Shown here piece after piece: positions 24,391-32,326 of a DNA stretch of 64,000 nt. Each line of letters starts with the position of its first letter. The first letter of the stretch is position 1. Both the position numbers and the translations under genes were made by a program. The stretch comes from Burkholderiales bacterium (GTDB taxonomy: Bacteria; Pseudomonadota; Gammaproteobacteria; Burkholderiales; SG8-41), in the NCBI GenBank assembly GCA_019749945.1, contig JAIEPF010000003.1, positions 62,001-126,000 of the forward strand. Reading direction: 5' to 3'. The notes beneath the pieces were generated by a model, which was not told the origin of the DNA, ran no database searches, and worked only from the letters and a program-made list of their open reading frames with translations.

Positions 24391-25161
24391 ATGCTGAAAA
24401 ACCTGCTGACATCCATCCTCCGCTGCAAAGCGCCTGCCCCACAACAGGCGCATGCGGACTACCCCGGCAAATTCACGTTTGCCGCCGATGGTCTGCAAAC
24501 CGTGCACAACGCCGGATTTCTCGACGATACCCGCTTCCGCGAAAGTTATGCGCTGGGTGCCAACAGCGGCCACCGGATTTGCGCGCCGGCCGACCTGCAC
24601 ATCGAGTGGCGCGTCTATATCTGCTGCTGGGCTGCGCAGCACGGCCTCAAGCTGCGGGGTGATTTCGTTGAATGCGGCGTCAGCACCGGCATCGTGTCGC
24701 GCGCCGTCGCCCACTACGTCGATTTTGGCCGGCAGCAAAAGCGCTACTGGCTGATCGACACCTTTGACGGCATTCCATTGCAGCAGGCATCAGCCGCGGA
24801 ATTGAGCCTCGCGCGCAGCAAAAACGACCGGCACTACTACGATTGCTACCCTGATGTGAAAGCGCATTTCTCGCGTTACGGTAATGTTGAAGTGATCAAG
24901 GGACGGGTCCCTGAAATCCTCGATAACCTGGACATCGCAGCCGTGGCTTTCCTGCACATCGACATGAACATCGCCGAGCCGGAGGTGCAGGCGATGCGCC
25001 ATTTCTGGGACAAGCTCACACCGGGCGCCGCTGTGGTGTTTGATGATTACGCCTCGATGGCGCACCAGGCACAGAAAGCTGCGCTGGATGCATTCGCGGC
25101 AAGCCGCGGCTTCGCCATCCTGTCACTGCCTACCGGACAGGGCCTGGCGCTGAAAAACTAG
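24391..25161 (+). CDS. TylF/MycF-like SAM-dependent methyltransferase
   Basis: A 256-aa class I methyltransferase-like protein. The SAM-binding start is LRGDFVECGVSTGIVSRAVAHYV, followed by YWLIDTFDGIP, then VEVIKGRVPEILD and the metal-site-like VAFLHIDMNIAEPEVQAMRHFWDKL and VVFDDYASMAHQAQKAALDAF. TylF/MycF enzymes O-methylate sugars; related proteins are often found in surface-glycan clusters. The next gene, on the opposite strand and overlapping its stop by 4 bp, is a glycosyltransferase, so a glycan role is plausible. Substrate is unknown. Confidence 0.82.
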   Translation: MLKNLLTSILRCKAPAPQQAHADYPGKFTFAADGLQTVHNAGFLDDTRFRESYALGANSGHRICAPADLHIEWRVYICCWAAQHGLKLRGDFVECGVSTGIVSRAVAHYVDFGRQQKRYWLIDTFDGIPLQQASAAELSLARSKNDRHYYDCYPDVKAHFSRYGNVEVIKGRVPEILDNLDIAAVAFLHIDMNIAEPEVQAMRHFWDKLTPGAAVVFDDYASMAHQAQKAALDAFAASRGFAILSLPTGQGLALKN

Positions 25162-26171
25162 CGCCCGCCGCCGGTTTCGGCCAGCGCCCGCAGAATCTGG
25201 CTCATGACGGCCGACGCGGGATCTGCCGGATTACCCAGTTTTTCGCGCAGGATTTTGTCGTGTGCCTCGCGGCGCGCCATCCAGGCGTCCCGGCCATAAC
25301 GGGCTTTGGGCAGCCCCATCGCGCCCAGCCCGTGGTTGACCAGATGGATCAACCCCTTGTCGAGCGCATCATGGTCAACCTCCACATGGGCATCGCGGCA
25401 AGCCTCGACCAGCGCAGCACGAAACGCGGCAAAGCGCGGCTGGAATTCAGGCGCGAGGATCAGATAGGGGAAATGGTCACGCGACTGCTCGCGCACCAAT
25501 GTCGCCGACCATTTCTGTGCATGCACCGAACGCACGTAATGCAGTTCGTCGATAACAACGATTTTTCCCCGGATTGCCGCGACACAACTCTCCAGGTACT
25601 GCCAGAACTGCACATCCGGACAACGCTGCGCGGCAAAAGTCAGGCTGGTGATGAATTCGTCGGTGCGGCGCAAGGCATACAACACCGAGGAATAGGCCTC
25701 CAACTGGGCGATCAGCCGTGAAAACGGTGCCGGCTGGTCGATCGCGCCCCGGGCGCCCACCGTCGCCGACTTGCCGAGATGGATATTGATGCCCATCACC
25801 GCACTGCAATCCGGCTCCTGCTCCATGGCCCCGAGCAACGGCCCAACCACGGTCGGCGCGAGGAAATCATCATCGGCATGCAAATGCACATACGGCGTCT
25901 CAGCGATTGCAGCACAGGCCGCCAAGCGTTGCAGGAAATGCATGTCCGGCGCGTGCTGCAACAGCCTGATGTCGAGATTCCCGTGGTTGCGCGCGACGCC
26001 GGCAATCACGGCAAGGCTGTCGGGCGCGCTGTGGTCGCTGACGATGATCGGCGCCGGGCATGCGCAATCCGCCAGATATTTCAGTGTCCGATCAAACAGC
26101 GCAGCACGGTGATGCACCGTGGGAATGATCAGCGCAATCGGTGATTTGTTGTGGCTCATCGCCATCCGCAT
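25158..26171 (-). CDS. Family 2-like (GT-A) glycosyltransferase
   Basis: A 337-aa cytoplasmic transferase. The N-terminal nucleotide-sugar domain begins IALIIPTVHHRAALFDRTLKYL, continues PIIVSDHSA, and has the metal-binding acidic triad in VHLHADDDFLAPTVV (about residue 98), a DXD motif. The C-terminal half (FPYLILAPEFQPRF and beyond) is less conserved and resembles the TIGR00180/TIGR04440-type glycosyltransferases. Three in-frame ATG codons near the start (26171, 26165, 26159) leave the start uncertain by four residues. It is convergent with and overlaps the TylF-like gene by 4 bp. Donor and acceptor are unknown. Confidence 0.8.
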   Translation of the reverse strand: MRMAMSHNKSPIALIIPTVHHRAALFDRTLKYLADCACPAPIIVSDHSAPDSLAVIAGVARNHGNLDIRLLQHAPDMHFLQRLAACAAIAETPYVHLHADDDFLAPTVVGPLLGAMEQEPDCSAVMGINIHLGKSATVGARGAIDQPAPFSRLIAQLEAYSSVLYALRRTDEFITSLTFAAQRCPDVQFWQYLESCVAAIRGKIVVIDELHYVRSVHAQKWSATLVREQSRDHFPYLILAPEFQPRFAAFRAALVEACRDAHVEVDHDALDKGLIHLVNHGLGAMGLPKARYGRDAWMARREAHDKILREKLGNPADPASAVMSQILRALAETGGGR

Positions 26172-26281
26172 TCAGAAATGGTTGGCCCCTGCACCCGGGC
26201 GTATCAAGGTGAATTATAAGAGCAGTGATACCCCGCCCCGTCCACCCTGAAAAATAAACCGGCCATTCCCGGCAACATGCA

Positions 26282-26536
26282 GTGACTCATCCGGAAACCA
26301 CGCCAAAGCCGTTCATCATCATGCTGATGTTCAGCAACTCCAGGGACAGCCGCTCGGGCGAAGCGCTGGGCCTCAAGTTCACAGTCAACCAGATGACCAA
26401 GCTGATCAGCCCGGTCATATTCGGCACCATCGCGACGATGCCCGGGCTGCCGCCGATGTTCTAGCTCAATGCATCGCTGATGATCGCCGACGGCCTGTAC
26501 GGCCGGTCGGAAACACCGGCTGGTGAAACAAAGTAA
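26282..26536 (+). pseudogene. Decayed C-terminal remnant of an MFS transporter
   Basis: The frame encodes IIMLMFSNSRDSRSGEALGLKF and then TVNQMTKLISPVIFGTIATMPG, clearly matching the fifth-to-last helices of MFS permeases, such as ILMFANSAEGRSGRTLGL in the intact transporter at 44491-45654. A TAG at 26462 falls where relatives have Trp, and the frame then continues (LNASLMIADGLYG) to a TAA at 26536. There is no N-terminal part upstream. This is a gene fragment with a nonsense mutation. The adjoining 26172-26281 holds nothing I can identify. Confidence 0.75.
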
Positions 26537-26565
26537 AAAAGGGCTGTGTAACGACCCTTTTTTAC
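26533..26565. terminator. Bidirectional Rho-independent terminator
   Basis: GTAAAAAAGGG (26533-26543) and CCCTTTTTTAC (26555-26565) form a perfect 11-bp inverted repeat with an 11-nt loop and poly-U on both strands. It ends the minus-strand sigma/anti-sigma/DUF3455 unit and lies at the end of the MFS remnant. Confidence 0.85.
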
Positions 26566-26599
26566 TGAAACCCGCCGCAACAAACCGCGGCGTCCACGC

Positions 26600-27124
26600 T
26601 CAGTTCTGTTTGTAGAACACGTATTTCGCCTGATACCCGACCTGCTGCTTCGCCCCCCTGGTCGACATGTCGCAAGGCGCGGCCGGCGCGACACCGCCCC
26701 TGGTCTCGAGGCGCTGGATGTAGCTGACCCCGGTCATCGCGCCCTTGCCCACCGCCGGTTCGGCCTTGACCAGTTGCAGCGGGATGTTGCCCGGGGATGC
26801 CGGCGCGATCGCGACCTGCTTGCCGGTCACCTTCGAGCCGTCGTTGGCTTCCCAGGTCGGTCCGCCGTAATACTTGCCGACGGGTTTGTTCTGCAGATCG
26901 TTCAGCACGGCAACCGGCACCACAAACGCCCATTCAAAGGCGCCGGCCATGTCTTTTTTCTCGCGGCATTCATAGGTGATCTCGCCGACGCCGATGGTTT
27001 CCAGCATCACGCTGTGGCCGGCCGGCACACGCACCGGCTCGGGAAGTGCTTCAGCGGCAAAACCGGCACCGGCGGTGGCCAGCAGTACGGCGCAAACAAC
27101 GGGTTTGAGTGTGGCTTTGAACAT
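26600..27124 (-). CDS. DUF3455 domain secreted protein
   Basis: A 174-aa exported protein: signal peptide MFKATLKPVVCAVLLATAGAGFA, then PEPVRVPAGHSVMLETIGVGEITYEC and later GPTWEANDGSKVTGKQVAI, which are the conserved parts of DUF3455. The C-terminus holds Cys in PAAPCDMST. Function of the family is unknown. It follows an anti-sigma gene, about 100 bp downstream and on the same strand, and is the likely target of the ECF sigma factor. The gap between them holds an imperfect stem-loop (27140-27189). Confidence 0.85.
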   Translation of the reverse strand: MFKATLKPVVCAVLLATAGAGFAAEALPEPVRVPAGHSVMLETIGVGEITYECREKKDMAGAFEWAFVVPVAVLNDLQNKPVGKYYGGPTWEANDGSKVTGKQVAIAPASPGNIPLQLVKAEPAVGKGAMTGVSYIQRLETRGGVAPAAPCDMSTRGAKQQVGYQAKYVFYKQN

Positions 27125-27139
27125 GATGGGTCCTCTTGA

Positions 27140-27189
27140 GTAGTGTCAGTGGGCGAGCTGCCGGATGGCGGCCTCTCACTGATCACTAC
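27140..27189 (-). other. Imperfect stem-loop between anti-sigma and DUF3455 genes
   Basis: GTAGTGTCAGTG (27140-27151) pairs with CACTGATCACTAC (27177-27189) apart from a single bulged base. It has no poly-U tract, so it is not a standard terminator. It could modulate expression of the DUF3455 gene; no further support. Confidence 0.35.
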
Positions 27190-27228
27190 CCGCGGGCGGC
27201 GGCCCCGGATGCAGGCCGCGAAAAATAT

Positions 27229-27939
27229 TTATTTCGCGCTCGCCACGACGGTGCGGCCCAAATAGAGGATCGGCCCGGTCGGGCGGCCGATCGGCGAACC
27301 GGTTTCCGGCTCCAGCGTCAGTTCGAACAGCTGTTCGCGTTCCAGCGTCGGCAGCTTTGCCACATCGATCTCGGTCACCCGGTCCGGCGGCACCAGGCCC
27401 AGTGACGTCGGGCCGCTGGCGCCCTGTGCCTTGGTCCAGAACTGCAGGGCTTTTTGCGGCGCCACCTTGGTGGTGCCCAGCGGAATCAGGCGCAGCTTGC
27501 CGCCGACCGAAGCCTCGACGATCCAGCCGGCGTCCTGCTTGTCCGGGCTTTGCAGCACCGCCAGATAACGCGTGGCCGGCACCGGTGCATCCACCGGCCG
27601 CAACTGCAGCGCCAGCACCACGGCAAGCACCGAGGCGAAGACCGCACCAAAGCGCCAGAAGGCCAGGCCTTGCCACCACGGCTGCGCCGCTGCAACACGG
27701 TCGGCTTTGGCCTGATCAATACTGTGTTCGATGCGCGCCCACAGCGCCGGCGACGGCTCCACCGGCGCGAGCATGCGCGTCATCACCAGCAGCCTGTCCT
27801 GCCAGAAATACACGTCCTGCTGCAGGCCGGCGTCGCGCGCGAGGGCGTGTTCAACTTCATCACGTTCGGTGGCGGACAAGGTGCCGACCACATATTCCGC
27901 GGCCGTGGCGGCGCGTTCGACCGGATCGGCGGGAATCAT
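27229..27939 (-). CDS. Anti-sigma factor, RskA/anti-sigma K family
   Basis: A 236-aa single-pass membrane protein. The cytoplasmic N-terminal domain (AAEYVVGTLSATERDEVEHALARD) is the anti-sigma part, a membrane helix lies near residues 95-112 (FGAVFASVLAVVLALQL), and the outside domain is the RskA-type beta-rich region (YLAVLQSPDKQDAGWIVEAS, PPDRVTEIDVAKLP). It should hold the ECF sigma factor inactive until an envelope signal. The ATG at 27939 overlaps the sigma stop as ATGA and has an AAGGAG site 8 bp upstream, a classic coupled pair. Confidence 0.9.
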   Translation of the reverse strand: MIPADPVERAATAAEYVVGTLSATERDEVEHALARDAGLQQDVYFWQDRLLVMTRMLAPVEPSPALWARIEHSIDQAKADRVAAAQPWWQGLAFWRFGAVFASVLAVVLALQLRPVDAPVPATRYLAVLQSPDKQDAGWIVEASVGGKLRLIPLGTTKVAPQKALQFWTKAQGASGPTSLGLVPPDRVTEIDVAKLPTLEREQLFELTLEPETGSPIGRPTGPILYLGRTVVASAK

Positions 27940-28520
27940 GACAGACACTCCTTCAGCGCAATCAGGCCGCGGCGGATCCAGGATTTGACGGTGCCCAGGG
28001 GCGCGCCGAGTTGCGCCGCCACCTGTTCATGCGAATAACCGTCGACAAAGGCCAGCAGCACCGACTGCCGGCGCTGCTCTTCCAGCCGCTCCAGGCACTG
28101 CGCCAAGGCGCGCTTTTCCGCAGAGTCGTCGACCGATTGCCAGGCGGCATGCGCCGCCATCAGTTCCTCATGGCGCTCGTCATCGCGTTCGGGTGAATTG
28201 CCGATGGCGCGCAAGGCATTCAATGCGCGGTGGCGCACCACGGTGTAAATCCAGCCGCGCGCCGAACCGAGGTTCGGGTTGTAGCTGCCGGCCTTGCGCC
28301 AGATCTGCAGGAATGCGTCGTGCAGGACTTCCTCGGCCAGTTCGCGCCGGCGCACGATGCGCAGCACCGTCGCCATCAGCCAGCGCCGTTCGCGTTCATA
28401 AATGGCGCGTAAAGCATATTGATCACCCTGCGCACAACGCAGCAGCGCCGCCTCAAAATCCAGCGGCAGATCATCGGTTTCGGTGTTCATGTTCATCAGG
28501 GCCGGCCGCGCCGGATCCAT
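27936..28520 (-). CDS. ECF RNA polymerase sigma factor, SigK-like
   Basis: A 194-aa extracytoplasmic-function sigma factor. Region 2 is RCAQGDQYALRAIYERERRWL to ELAEEVLHDAFLQIWRKAG, with the promoter-melting part GWIYTVVRHRALNALR; region 4 is LAFVDGYSHEQVAAQLGAPLGTVKSWIRRGL. It is coupled to an anti-sigma gene of the RskA family, and the unit ends with a DUF3455 gene, an arrangement seen in several betaproteobacteria. A CAGGAA site supports the start 28520; methionines at 28496 and 28490 are less likely. The signal is unknown. Confidence 0.93.
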   Translation of the reverse strand: MDPARPALMNMNTETDDLPLDFEAALLRCAQGDQYALRAIYERERRWLMATVLRIVRRRELAEEVLHDAFLQIWRKAGSYNPNLGSARGWIYTVVRHRALNALRAIGNSPERDDERHEELMAAHAAWQSVDDSAEKRALAQCLERLEEQRRQSVLLAFVDGYSHEQVAAQLGAPLGTVKSWIRRGLIALKECLS

Positions 28521-28665
28521 TGTTCCTGCCTGATACTACACGGCGAGTGTGTGTTTGGATGCAGCGGACATTGTGTTCTGGACAATTCGTCTGTTGTTCG
28601 GCAACACCATCGTACACATCTGAGAGTTTTAAAATAATTAATTAAATCAAATACTTATAAAATTA

Positions 28666-28702
28666 TTGGTAATTCTACCAAATAAATTGGTAGAATTACC
28701 AA
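28666..28702. promoter_or_regulatory. Double palindrome operator abutting the tetR start codon
   Basis: TTGGTAATTCTACCAA (28666-28681) and TTGGTAGAATTACCAA (28687-28702) are perfect 16-bp inverted arms with a 5-nt spacer, ATAAA. Each arm is itself a near-palindrome of TTGGTA/TACCAA half-sites, giving four half-sites. The last base precedes the ATG at 28703. It probably binds the TetR-family product. A TATAAA at 28656-28661 could be the -10 element. Confidence 0.85.
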
Positions 28703-29242
28703 ATGGACATCAAGACCAAAATACTCAACGCCGCACTGGGCCTGCTCGCCCAGCACGGCGCACAGGCACTGACCCAACCGCGCGTCTGCAAAGCCGCGGG
28801 TGTGCGACAGAGCCATCTCACTTATTACTTTCCAACGATCACCGATTTGCTCGAAGGCGTGGCCATGCACACGCTGGACAAGCTGACTGCGGAACTCAAC
28901 ACCCGCACCGCCGCACCGCCCTCCGGCTCCTTCGTCGATGCCATTGTTGCCGCATCGGGAGACAAAACGCGGGTACGCACCCTGCTCGGCCTGGTCACCG
29001 CCGCCGACCGCGAAAACAAACTCAAGCCGCGGATGCGCGAGTTCATCGTGAAACTGCGCGAAGGCATCGCCCCAGCCATCAAGGCCGGCGGACTCGACGC
29101 TACACCGGAACAGGTCGCTTTTATGCACAGCGTGGTCGTGGGGCAGGCTGTCCTGCAACTCGCCCGCGACAACGATGCAGCGCGCCAGGAGGCGCGCCAG
29201 GTTCTGGAGACAGCCGTCAGGCTGCTCCGCAGCAAGGGTTAG
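28703..29242 (+). CDS. TetR-family transcriptional regulator
   Basis: A 179-aa repressor. The helix-turn-helix domain is visible: ILNAALGLLAQHGAQALTQPRVCKAAGV and RQSHLTYYFPTITDLLEGVA, in the standard TetR spacing (residues 6-55). The remainder is a helical ligand-binding domain without recognisable specificity. There is no ribosome site: the start codon directly follows a 37-bp operator, so the mRNA would be either leaderless or start with a hairpin. It lies 62 bp before a flavin monooxygenase in the same direction, so it most likely controls itself and that enzyme in response to an aromatic or drug-like ligand. Confidence 0.9.
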   Translation: MDIKTKILNAALGLLAQHGAQALTQPRVCKAAGVRQSHLTYYFPTITDLLEGVAMHTLDKLTAELNTRTAAPPSGSFVDAIVAASGDKTRVRTLLGLVTAADRENKLKPRMREFIVKLREGIAPAIKAGGLDATPEQVAFMHSVVVGQAVLQLARDNDAARQEARQVLETAVRLLRSKG

Positions 29243-29304
29243 GTGTTTGCAGCCGCGCCAACCCATGCTTTTCAAACCGGACTGCAGGGAGAATGGAGAC
29301 TGAA

Positions 29305-30891
29305 ATGGATACCGATGTACTGATTGTGGGCGCGGGCCCCACCGGGCTGATGCTCGCCAACCAGCTCGTGCGCCGCGGCCTGCGCGTGCAGATCATCGAC
29401 CGGCATTCCGGGCCGGCGCAGCAAAGCCGCGCGTTGGCGGTGCAGGCGCGCACCCTGGAAATTTATTCCAAGCTCGGCATCGCCGACCAGGCGCTCGCGC
29501 TCGGTAAGACCGGCAGCGGCGCCAGTCTGTGGGCAAAGGGGCGCTGGACCGCGCGCATCCCCCTGGGCGATATCGGCCGCGACCTGAGCCCCTTTCCCTA
29601 TGTGCTGATCCTCGGCCAGGACGACAACGAAGGCATCATGGGCAGGCATCTGCACGATCAGGGTATCGATGTGCAATGGAATACCGAGCTGCTGAAGTTT
29701 GAGCAGCAGCCGGATTCCGTTACTGCCACCGTCAAAACCGCGGACGGCGCGACACGCCGTATCAGCGCCGCGTACCTGGCCGGCTGCGACGGCGCGCGCA
29801 GCGCGGTGCGTGAACAAAGCGGCATTTCTTTCCCCGGCGCGCCGTACGAACATGTATTTTTTGTCGCCGACACCGTCGCCACCGGGCCGATGCGGCCGGG
29901 CGAACTCAACATCTATCTGTGGCAAAACGGCTTCCACCTGCTGTTCCCGATGCGCGGCCAGGACCACTGGCGCATCGTCGGCATCCTGCCGCCGCAGCTG
30001 CGCAAGCTGGAAAATGAGCGCGAGCACCTGACCTTTGATGACGTCATCCCGGCGATCCGCAGCGAAGCCGGCGCGGCGCTGGAATTCAAAAGCTGCAGCT
30101 GGTTTTCGACCTATCGCATCCACCACCGTTGTGCTGCAAAATTCCGTGACCGGCGCGCATTCCTGCTCGGCGACGCCGCGCACATCCACAGCCCCGCCGG
30201 CGGCCAGGGCATGAACACCGGCCTGCAGGATGCCTACAACCTGGCGTGGAAACTGGCGCTGGTGGTGCAGGGACGGGCCAGGCCCGCGCTGCTCGACAGC
30301 TATGAACAGGAACGCCTGCCGGTCGCGCAGCGGCTGCTCGCCACCACCGATCGGCTGTTCATGCTGCTGGTGTCCGACGGCTGGTGGGCAAAAATGTTCC
30401 GCACCAAGGTGGTACCGCGGCTGATCGGATACGCAATGACGATGCAGCGCGTCCGCACACTCGCGTTCCGCACCATTTCGCAGATCGGCATCCGTTACCG
30501 GCACAGCCCGCTGTCAAGGACGCTCCCCGGATTGCCCGCGGGCGCGCCGAGCGGAGGCGACCGTTTCCCGTGGCTCACGCTGCATTTTGATGGCGGTGGA
30601 GCAACCGCAGACTTGTATCAGCAACTGGGCGACACTGTATTCAACCTGCTGGTGATCGGCCAGCCCGCGCCGGCGGAAGGCCTGCTGGGCGGCAATGACC
30701 TGCTGCGCATCCATGTCGTCAGCGACGATGCGGCCAATGCGCAGGAACTGGCACGCGCAAACATCACCGGTCCGGCGTTTTATCTGCTGCGCCCGGACGG
30801 CCATGTTGCAATCGCCGGCGGGCAGCTGGACACGCCCGCGGTGAGCCGTTACCTCAACGACCTCGGCATCGGCAGCGCAGCTGCCGCATAA
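29305..30891 (+). CDS. FAD-dependent aromatic hydroxylase/monooxygenase (PheA/TfdB/MhpA-like)
   Basis: A 528-aa flavin monooxygenase. The FAD motif is VLIVGAGPTGLMLANQLVRRG, followed by RALAVQARTLEIYSKLG, the DG motif YLAGCDGARSAVREQSG, and the second FAD loop FLLGDAAHIHSPAGGQGMNTGLQDAYNLAWKLA. A C-terminal thioredoxin-like region (from about residue 400) is typical of the phenol hydroxylase branch. These enzymes insert an oxygen atom into phenolic or polyketide rings using NAD(P)H and oxygen. I choose the ATG at 29305 for its GGAG site; 29293 is possible. Upstream in-frame codons overlapping tetR are not used. Control by the TetR gene is likely. Confidence 0.9.
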   Translation: MDTDVLIVGAGPTGLMLANQLVRRGLRVQIIDRHSGPAQQSRALAVQARTLEIYSKLGIADQALALGKTGSGASLWAKGRWTARIPLGDIGRDLSPFPYVLILGQDDNEGIMGRHLHDQGIDVQWNTELLKFEQQPDSVTATVKTADGATRRISAAYLAGCDGARSAVREQSGISFPGAPYEHVFFVADTVATGPMRPGELNIYLWQNGFHLLFPMRGQDHWRIVGILPPQLRKLENEREHLTFDDVIPAIRSEAGAALEFKSCSWFSTYRIHHRCAAKFRDRRAFLLGDAAHIHSPAGGQGMNTGLQDAYNLAWKLALVVQGRARPALLDSYEQERLPVAQRLLATTDRLFMLLVSDGWWAKMFRTKVVPRLIGYAMTMQRVRTLAFRTISQIGIRYRHSPLSRTLPGLPAGAPSGGDRFPWLTLHFDGGGATADLYQQLGDTVFNLLVIGQPAPAEGLLGGNDLLRIHVVSDDAANAQELARANITGPAFYLLRPDGHVAIAGGQLDTPAVSRYLNDLGIGSAAAA

Positions 30892-30906
30892 AAGAGGCGA
30901 CGCAGT

Positions 30907-31191
30907 TCAGGCTTTGGGCCCGTCCGTCTTCACCGCCTCCGGCGGCGGCCACTTGCCCTCGGCCTTCAGTTGTTCGATCAGCTTCTCCTGCTGCTCGATG
31001 TATTTTTTCTTCAGGTGCGAGGGGAACCAGAAGTCCAGCGCGGTAAAGCCGAAAAAAAACAGCAGCATGATGTTGCGTGTCGACGGATCGACCCCGCCGC
31101 CGTAGAGCAGCACATAACAGCCGAGGAACAGGTTGATGGTCCCGGCAAAATAAAAGGCATAAATCCGTTTTTTCAGTTTTTCCAGATCCAT
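30907..31191 (-). CDS. Small membrane protein of unknown function
   Basis: A 94-aa protein starting MDLEKLKKRIYAFYFAGTINLFLG. It has two hydrophobic segments (about residues 11-30 and 40-56), then a charged, coiled-coil-prone tail (LKKKYIEQQEKLIEQLKAEGKW). It follows nusB closely on the same strand and may be cotranscribed with it. I know of similar short proteins in related genomes but no assigned role. No motif for a catalytic function is seen. Confidence 0.65.
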   Translation of the reverse strand: MDLEKLKKRIYAFYFAGTINLFLGCYVLLYGGGVDPSTRNIMLLFFFGFTALDFWFPSHLKKKYIEQQEKLIEQLKAEGKWPPPEAVKTDGPKA

Positions 31192-31218
31192 CTAACCACT
31201 CTCCCGGTCAATCTCAGA

Positions 31219-31650
31219 TCAGTTTCGTCCGGCCTGCACTTCAGCGGCGCGCAGCTGCATCGCCATCTTGTCGAGTACGCCGTTGACATATTTATGGCCG
31301 TCGGTGCCGCCGAAGGATTTGGCGAGTTCAATCGCCTCGTTGATCACCACGCGGTACGGCACTTCCGGGCATTTCTCGAATTCGAAACCGGCGAGCAGCA
31401 GAATGCCGCGCTCCACCGGCGACAGGCTTTTGTAGGCGCGGTCGAGCAGCGGCGCGATGCGCTGCTCCATCTCCACCGCACCGGCCACAGCGCCGGTGAG
31501 CAGCAGCCGGAAATATTCGCCATCGATCTTGTTGAAACCCTCGGCGTCGCTCAGTTGCCGGGCGATGGTTTCGGGATCGGTGCCCGCGAGCTGCCACTGG
31601 TAGAGGCCCTGCAAGGCGAATTCGCGCGAACGGCGGCGGCTGGATTTCAT
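31219..31650 (-). CDS. nusB: Transcription antitermination factor NusB
   Basis: A 143-aa NusB, which with NusE binds boxA RNA and supports antitermination of rRNA operons. The start MKSSRRRSREFALQGLYQWQL is the family hallmark, followed by YFRLLLTGAV, SPVERGILLLAGFEFEK, PYRVVINEAIELAKSFGG and KYVNGVLDKMA. A longer start at 31668 (MSYRNI) is possible, but the family start is the methionine at 31650. It is downstream of ribH, the common arrangement in proteobacteria. An AT-rich motif (31691-31714) lies in the short gap upstream. Confidence 0.96.
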   Translation of the reverse strand: MKSSRRRSREFALQGLYQWQLAGTDPETIARQLSDAEGFNKIDGEYFRLLLTGAVAGAVEMEQRIAPLLDRAYKSLSPVERGILLLAGFEFEKCPEVPYRVVINEAIELAKSFGGTDGHKYVNGVLDKMAMQLRAAEVQAGRN

Positions 31651-31690
31651 GATGTTCCGGTAAGACATTCACGCCGGGCGTGAAAATAAC

Positions 31691-31714
31691 TGTTTAAAAA
31701 CAATAATTTATAGG
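31691..31714 (-). repeat. AT-rich intergenic motif, copy 3 (minus strand)
   Basis: On the minus strand this reads CCTATAAATTATTGTTTTTA and beyond, similar to copies at 913-932 and 4833-4852. It lies between the ribH stop and the nusB start. Confidence 0.4.
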
Positions 31715-32196
31715 TTTTCAGCGGCCAGCTTCAGGCGTTTCAGCAAATGCGCCATCTCGATTGCCGCCAGCGCGCAGTCAAGGCCCTTCTGCGCCATGCG
31801 CACTTCCGCCTGCGCATCGTTCTCGGTGGTCAGGATGCCGTTGGCAATCGGCACGCCGGTTTCGAGCTGCACGTCGGTGATGCCGCGCGCGGACTCGTTC
31901 GACACGATTTCGAAGTGATAGGTTTCGCCGCGGATCACCGCGCCCAGCGCCACCAGCGCGTCGTACTGGCCGCTGATCGCCATCGCCTTCAGCGCCAGCG
32001 GGATTTCCAGCGCGCCGGGCACGGTGACGATGCGCATGTCCTTTTTCGCCACCCCGTGTTTGACCAGCGCCGCGGTGCAGCTCGACAGCAGCCCGTCGCC
32101 GATGTCGACGCTGAACCGCGCCATCACGATGCCGATGCGCAGGCCCGCGCCATTGTGTTCCGGTTCCAGCTCTTCGATGTCGTCGTAGCGTGCCAT
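31708..32196 (-). CDS. ribH: 6,7-dimethyl-8-ribityllumazine synthase
   Basis: A 162-aa lumazine synthase, which joins the RibB product dihydroxybutanone phosphate to the pyrimidine intermediate to form lumazine, the penultimate riboflavin precursor. Motifs are [55 protein letters not shown] and [15 protein letters not shown] use the methionine at 32196 ([10 protein letters not shown]); a longer frame would run over tandem repeats and is rejected. It lies between ribB and nusB on one strand. The upstream gap carries an octamer repeat array. Confidence 0.95.
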   Translation of the reverse strand: MARYDDIEELEPEHNGAGLRIGIVMARFSVDIGDGLLSSCTAALVKHGVAKKDMRIVTVPGALEIPLALKAMAISGQYDALVALGAVIRGETYHFEIVSNESARGITDVQLETGVPIANGILTTENDAQAEVRMAQKGLDCALAAIEMAHLLKRLKLAAENL

Positions 32197-32206
32197 GTTA
32201 AATGCG

Positions 32207-32238
32207 GTGAACGGGTGAACGGGTGAACGGGTGAATGG
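32207..32238. repeat. Tandem octamer GTGAACGG, four units
   Basis: GTGAACGG is repeated three times and then as GTGAATGG. Two inverted copies, CCGTTCAC, occur at 32300-32307 and 32323-32330, all within the 130-bp gap between ribB and ribH. The opposite orientations would let the mRNA fold into hairpins. Similar short arrays occur between nrdR and glyA. Confidence 0.7.
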
Positions 32239-32326
32239 TGACATTCCAACCCGGCCCCGCATCAATCCGTCCGGACCGATATCCTCCAAATGAATTTACC
32301 CGTTCACTGCTCACTCGTTCCCCCGT

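Noticed and set aside
32207..32238. Possible CRISPR-like or attachment array
   Set aside because: Units are 8 bp without spacers; this is a simple tandem repeat.
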